Below are positions 4,851 to 7,728 of a stretch of DNA of 7,728 bases, one piece after another. The stretch is from Nitrosomonadaceae bacterium (lineage in GTDB: Bacteria; Pseudomonadota; Gammaproteobacteria; Burkholderiales; Usitatibacteraceae), in contig JAJTHU010000054.1 in NCBI GenBank assembly GCA_021300055.1, positions 1 through 7,728 of the forward strand, written 5' to 3'. The notes below the pieces were generated by a model. The model had not been told where the DNA came from. It searched no databases and was given only the letters and a program-made list of their open reading frames with translations. A program made the translations under genes and the position numbers. Position 1 is the first letter of the stretch, and every line of letters starts with the position of its first letter.

Positions 4851-6806
4851 TTACTTCTTATCTTTCACTTCGGTGAATTCGGCGTCAACGACGTTGCCCA
4901 TGTCTTTTTCTTTCGCAGGAGCTTCCGCAGAGGCGCCGCCGCCTGCCGCGCCGCCAGGCGCCGCACCGGCAGCCTGCGCTTTAGCTTGCATATCAGCATA
5001 CATCTTCTCGCCGAGCTTCTGCGATGCTTTGCCGAGGGCCTCGGTCTTCGCGGTGATGGCTTCTTTGTCGTTGCCCTTCAACGCTTCGTCCAAGTCCTTG
5101 ATAGCAGACTCGATGGCGGACTTTTCAGATGCATCGATCTTGTCACCGTACTCCTCAAGTGACTTCTTGGTTTCATGCACCAATTGGTCACCTTGGTTAC
5201 GAGCGGTCACGAGCTCAAGTGCTTTCTTGTCCTCGTCGGCATTCGCTTCCGCGTCCTTCACCATGCGTTGGATCTCTTCTTCGGTCAAACCAGAGTTCGC
5301 CTTGATGGTGATCTTGTTTTCTTTGCCGGTCGCTTTGTCTTTGGCCGAGACGTGCATGATGCCGTTCGCGTCGATGTCGAACGTCACTTCGATCTGTGGC
5401 TGACCGCGACGTGATGGTGGAATGCCTTCAAGGTTGAATTGACCGAGCGATTTATTGCCCGATGCCAATTCGCGCTCGCCCTGCAGCACGTGAATGGTCA
5501 CAGCCGATTGATTGTCGTCGGCGGTCGAGAACACCTGTGAGGCTTTGGTTGGTACCGTGGTGTTCTTCTTGATCAGCTTCGTCGAAACACCGCCGAGCGT
5601 TTCAATGCCAAGCGACAGAGGCGTGACATCGAGCAGCAGTACGTCTTTCACGTCGCCCTTCAACACGCCACCTTGAATGGCTGCGCCGACCGCAACCGCT
5701 TCGTCAGGGTTCACGTCCTTACGTGGCTCTTTGCCGAAGATTTCCTTCACCTTCTCTTGGACTTTCGGCATGCGCGTCTGACCACCGACGAGAATCACAT
5801 CGGAGATTTCAGAGACCTTCACGCCAGCGTCCTTGATCGCGACGCGGCAAGGCTCGATGGTGCGCTCAATCAGGTCATCAACCAGCGCTTCAAACTTGGC
5901 GCGGGTGATCTTAACCAACAAGTGCTTCGGGCCGGTTGCATCTGCTGTGACGTATGGCAGATTGACTTCGGTTTGCTGCGATGACGAAAGCTCGATCTTG
6001 GCTTTTTCAGCGGCTTCCTTGAGGCGCTGCAACGCCAGCACATCTTTCTTGAGATCGATGCCTTGCTCTTTCTTGAACTCATCGCACAGATAGTCCATCA
6101 AGCGCTGGTCGAAGTCTTCACCACCGAGGAACGTATCGCCGTTGGTGGAGAGCACTTCGAACTGATGTTCGCCATCAACCGAGGCGATTTCGATAATGGA
6201 AACGTCGAATGTACCGCCGCCCAAGTCGTAGACAGCAATCTTGCGATCGCCTTCCTTCTTGTCCATGCCGAACGCCAACGCCGCCGCAGTCGGCTCGTTG
6301 ATGATGCGCTTCACTTCCAAGCCCGCAATGCGGCCTGCGTCTTTGGTGGCCTGACGCTGCGAGTCATTGAAGTAAGCAGGCACCGTGATCACCGCTTCGG
6401 TGACTTCTTCACCAAGGTAATCCTCGGCGGTTTTCTTCATCTTGCGCAGCACTTCCGAAGAGACTTGGGGTGGCGCAATGTTCTTGCCGCGCACCGATAC
6501 CCATGCGTCGCCGTTGTCGTTCTTGACGATGGCGTAGGGCATCAAGTCGATGTCCTTCTGTACTTCTTTTTCTTCGAAGCGACGGCCGATCAAGCGCTTT
6601 ACCGCGAAGAGTGTGTTTTTTGGGTTGGTGACGGCTTGGCGTTTGGCTGATGCGCCGACCAAGATCTCGCCGTCTTCCTGATAGGCGACGATTGATGGCG
6701 TCGTGCGCGCGCCTTCGGCGTTTTCAATGACCTTGGGTTGGCCGGCTTCCATGATGGCGACGCAGCTGTTGGTCGTCCCCAAGTCAATTCCAATAATTTT
6801 TCCCAT
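4851..6806 (-). CDS. dnaK: Molecular chaperone DnaK (Hsp70)
   Basis: The 651-residue protein is a complete Hsp70. The ATPase domain (about 1-385) shows IIGIDLGTTNSCVA (4-17), K70, INEPTAAALAFG (169-180), the second phosphate loop DLGGGTFD (194-201) and ILVGGQTRMP (338-347). The interdomain linker DVLLLDVTPLSLG is at 388-400. The substrate-binding beta domain (about 400-505) is followed by the helical lid and an Ala/Gly-rich segment (about 605-630). The tail DMGNVVDAEFTEVKDKK ends in the family's conserved acidic motif. It binds hydrophobic peptide stretches in an ATP-controlled cycle with DnaJ and GrpE. AGAGGG lies 7 nt upstream of the ATG. It sits 229 bp downstream of grpE and has its own sigma-32-like site. 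Residues and length are normal for a betaproteobacterial DnaK. Confidence 0.99.
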   Translation of the reverse strand: MGKIIGIDLGTTNSCVAIMEAGQPKVIENAEGARTTPSIVAYQEDGEILVGASAKRQAVTNPKNTLFAVKRLIGRRFEEKEVQKDIDLMPYAIVKNDNGDAWVSVRGKNIAPPQVSSEVLRKMKKTAEDYLGEEVTEAVITVPAYFNDSQRQATKDAGRIAGLEVKRIINEPTAAALAFGMDKKEGDRKIAVYDLGGGTFDVSIIEIASVDGEHQFEVLSTNGDTFLGGEDFDQRLMDYLCDEFKKEQGIDLKKDVLALQRLKEAAEKAKIELSSSQQTEVNLPYVTADATGPKHLLVKITRAKFEALVDDLIERTIEPCRVAIKDAGVKVSEISDVILVGGQTRMPKVQEKVKEIFGKEPRKDVNPDEAVAVGAAIQGGVLKGDVKDVLLLDVTPLSLGIETLGGVSTKLIKKNTTVPTKASQVFSTADDNQSAVTIHVLQGERELASGNKSLGQFNLEGIPPSRRGQPQIEVTFDIDANGIMHVSAKDKATGKENKITIKANSGLTEEEIQRMVKDAEANADEDKKALELVTARNQGDQLVHETKKSLEEYGDKIDASEKSAIESAIKDLDEALKGNDKEAITAKTEALGKASQKLGEKMYADMQAKAQAAGAAPGGAAGGGASAEAPAKEKDMGNVVDAEFTEVKDKK

Positions 6807-6813
6807 GATTGTT

Positions 6814-6819
6814 CCCTCT
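6814..6819 (-). promoter_or_regulatory. Ribosome binding site of dnaK
   Basis: AGAGGG is read on the minus strand 7 nt before ATG 6806, consistent with strong translation of dnaK. No anti-Shine-Dalgarno pairing partner resembling a four-U or ROSE thermometer was noticed just upstream. Confidence 0.6.
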
Positions 6820-6983
6820 TAATTTATGCGGCGCTTCGCTCGCGCTGAGTGTGTTGCAAAGCCGCTCGGACATCCTCATTACGCAATACGGTAACTCCGG
6901 TGTCCTCGCGTCTTTGCGCCTACTCCGCGCTTTGCTCAGGCGCCTATGCGTGTATCAAAGATCGAAAAAACTTGATGCTTGAA

Positions 6984-7011
6984 AGGTGGAGTTATCCACA
7001 GGCTTTTCAAG
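6984..7011 (-). promoter_or_regulatory. Sigma-32-like heat-shock promoter of dnaK
   Basis: CTTGAA (7011-7006), a 14-nt spacer and CTCCACCT (6991-6984) match the known sigma-32 pattern CTTGAA-N13-15-CCCCATNT well. It lies about 180 bp upstream of dnaK and just after grpE, so dnaK and dnaJ could be induced independently of the grpE promoter. Confidence 0.6.
6992..7000 (+). promoter_or_regulatory. Perfect consensus DnaA box in the dnaK promoter spacer
   Basis: TTATCCACA is an exact match to the high-affinity DnaA box of E. coli. It fills nine of the fourteen bases between the putative -35 and -10 elements of the dnaK promoter, where bound DnaA would be expected to block sigma-32 polymerase. A single 9-mer may be chance. 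Confidence 0.5.
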
Positions 7012-7035
7012 CAGAGAATTTGTTTGCGGCCGAAC

Positions 7036-7587
7036 TTAGCCTTTGGCTTTGGCCACCGTGACGAGCGCGGGGCGCAATACGCGCTCATGCAGCGTGTACC
7101 CCTTTTGCATGACGCTCACCACCGTATTGGCTTCCTGCTCGGAATCGACGGTCGCGATGGCTTGGTGCTTGGTCGGGTCGAACTTCTGGCCGACTGGATC
7201 GAGTTCGACGATCGAAAACTTCTCCAAAACCGATGCAAGCTGGCGCGCGGTGAGTTCCACACCTTGCTTGTAGGATCCCATCGACGGGTTCTCCACCCTG
7301 AGGGCAGCGTCCATGCTGTCCTTTACGGCGAGGAGGGCGTCAGCCATTTTTTCGACGCCAAACTTCTGTGCCTTGAGCACGTCCTCAGCCGCGCGGCGGC
7401 GGATGTTCTCGGTCTCGGCTTTGGCGCGCAGCCACTCGTCCTTGGCGCTCGCCGCAGCCGCCTCTGCTTCCGCGAGCTTGATCGCGAGATCCGCCGTCGG
7501 GTCCTTAGGGGTGGTCTTCTGGTCAGTCGACTCTGCCGCGCTGGTCGGCGGCGTCGTTGAATCCGTTGGGGTTTGATCTGCTCCCAT
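7036..7587 (-). CDS. grpE: Nucleotide exchange factor GrpE
   Basis: The 183-residue protein has the GrpE layout. A low-complexity Thr/Pro/Ser N-terminus (1-33) is followed by a long coiled-coil helix (about 34-85), then the short helices and the C-terminal beta domain that contacts DnaK. Family marks are RAKAETENIRRR (54-65), KFSIVELDPVGQKFDPTKHQAI (123-144, with the FDPxxHxA core) and QKGYTLHERVLRPALVTVAK (161-180). As a cytoplasmic dimer it releases ADP from DnaK and its coiled coil is thought to act as a thermosensor. It is the first chaperone gene, 229 bp ahead of dnaK. A sigma-32-like promoter lies about 50 bp upstream. The ATG at 7587 is the best start, although the GGGAG before it is very close (1 nt); AAGGGA further upstream is an alternative ribosome site. 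Confidence 0.97.
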   Translation of the reverse strand: MGADQTPTDSTTPPTSAAESTDQKTTPKDPTADLAIKLAEAEAAAASAKDEWLRAKAETENIRRRAAEDVLKAQKFGVEKMADALLAVKDSMDAALRVENPSMGSYKQGVELTARQLASVLEKFSIVELDPVGQKFDPTKHQAIATVDSEQEANTVVSVMQKGYTLHERVLRPALVTVAKAKG

Positions 7588-7590
7588 ACT

Positions 7591-7635
7591 CCCGCAATCC
7601 CTTGTAATTTGTCTTAAAAATCAAAACCTTGCGGG
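7591..7635 (-). promoter_or_regulatory. Possible leader hairpin pairing the grpE ribosome site
   Basis: On the minus strand CCCGCAA (7635-7629) is complementary over 7 bp to TTGCGGG (7597-7591), which ends 3 nt before the grpE ATG. If transcription begins near 7631, most of the first arm would be in the mRNA and would cover the GGGAG region. The loop is long (31 nt) and AU-rich. This could be a temperature-sensitive structure, or chance. Confidence 0.3.
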
Positions 7636-7637
7636 TA

Positions 7638-7664
7638 GCTTGGGGCGCTAGGCGGGTTTTCAAG
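7638..7664 (-). promoter_or_regulatory. Sigma-32-like heat-shock promoter of grpE
   Basis: CTTGAA (7664-7659), a 13-nt spacer and CCCCAAGC (7645-7638) fit the sigma-32 pattern CTTGAA-N13-15-CCCCATNT, with the -35 and the CCCCA core perfect. It is about 50 bp upstream of the grpE ATG. No CIRCE inverted repeat for HrcA is seen. Confidence 0.75.
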
Positions 7665-7728
7665 TGCGTAGTGCTGGGGATTGGCTATTTTTTTCGAGGC
7701 TCCGCGACCACCCAATTGATGAGCAGGG

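Larger units (their letters stand above)
6965..7012 (-). terminator. Hairpin with T-run after grpE, overlapping the dnaK promoter
   Basis: On the minus strand GCTTGAAA (7012-7005) pairs with TTTCAAGC (6984-6977). Inside, GTGG can pair with CCAC around an ATAACT loop. Six T follow at 6970-6965 after a 6-nt gap. This could end or attenuate grpE transcription 24 bp after its stop. The gap before the T-run and the internal loop make it weaker than a textbook terminator. Confidence 0.4.
6807..7035. other. grpE-dnaK intergenic region
   Basis: This 229-bp gap carries a sigma-32-like promoter with an embedded DnaA box (6984-7011), a hairpin plus T-run on the minus strand (6965-7012), and a long GC-rich leader before dnaK with repeated GCGC motifs near 6830-6845. 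No open frame of interest was found. Confidence 0.6.

Noticed and set aside
6063..6650. Long plus-strand open frame opposite dnaK (195 codons)
   Set aside because: Mirror of dnaK codon usage; no family pattern. Other long antisense frames over dnaK were rejected on the same grounds.
6807..7035. CIRCE element for HrcA control
   Set aside because: No TTAGCACTC-N9-GAGTGCTAA pattern is present in this gap or before grpE.
6979..7560. Plus-strand open frame opposite grpE (193 codons)
   Set aside because: Arg/Leu-rich shadow of grpE with no family pattern.
7665..7728. T7 run at 7690-7696 as a plus-strand terminator
   Set aside because: No adequate GC-rich hairpin precedes it, and no plus-strand gene is nearby.

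Overview
The window looks like the chromosome of a Gram-negative bacterium, most likely a betaproteobacterium near Burkholderiales. The DnaK, DnaJ and GrpE sequences are closest in style to that group, the base composition is moderately GC-rich, there is an outer-membrane MipA/OmpV protein, and two promoter-like sites match the sigma-32 heat-shock pattern. The assignment rests on remembered family sequences, not on a search.

Layout, left to right: (1) the 3' part of a plus-strand MipA/OmpV-family outer-membrane protein gene (2-619), cut by the window edge. (2) A convergent gap (620-905) with only weak hairpins. (3) A minus-strand three-gene cluster, in transcription order: a small exported protein with a predicted beta-sandwich fold (3227-2640), a four-helix membrane histidine kinase of the LytS/YehU type (2680-1658) and a LytTR response regulator (1652-906). 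The first two genes overlap by 41 bp and the last two are 5 bp apart, so this is almost certainly one operon. (4) A 312-bp gap (3228-3539) that should hold the operon promoter. (5) The minus-strand heat-shock chaperone genes grpE (7587-7036), dnaK (6806-4851) and dnaJ (4714-3560).

GrpE, DnaK and DnaJ form one folding machine: DnaJ delivers substrates and stimulates DnaK ATPase, and GrpE releases ADP. Sigma-32-like sites lie upstream of both grpE (7638-7664) and dnaK (6984-7011), so dnaK can probably be transcribed on its own. The dnaK site encloses a perfect consensus DnaA box. A hairpin plus T-run lies between dnaK and dnaJ, but its T-run points against the operon. The 3' end of dnaJ forms one arm of a perfect 21-bp inverted repeat.

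The chaperone genes are ordinary. The parts most worth a second look are the exported protein-kinase-regulator cluster, which has no recognisable assigned function, the dnaJ 3' inverted repeat, and the DnaA box inside the dnaK promoter. No mobile element, CRISPR array, tRNA or rRNA was seen.
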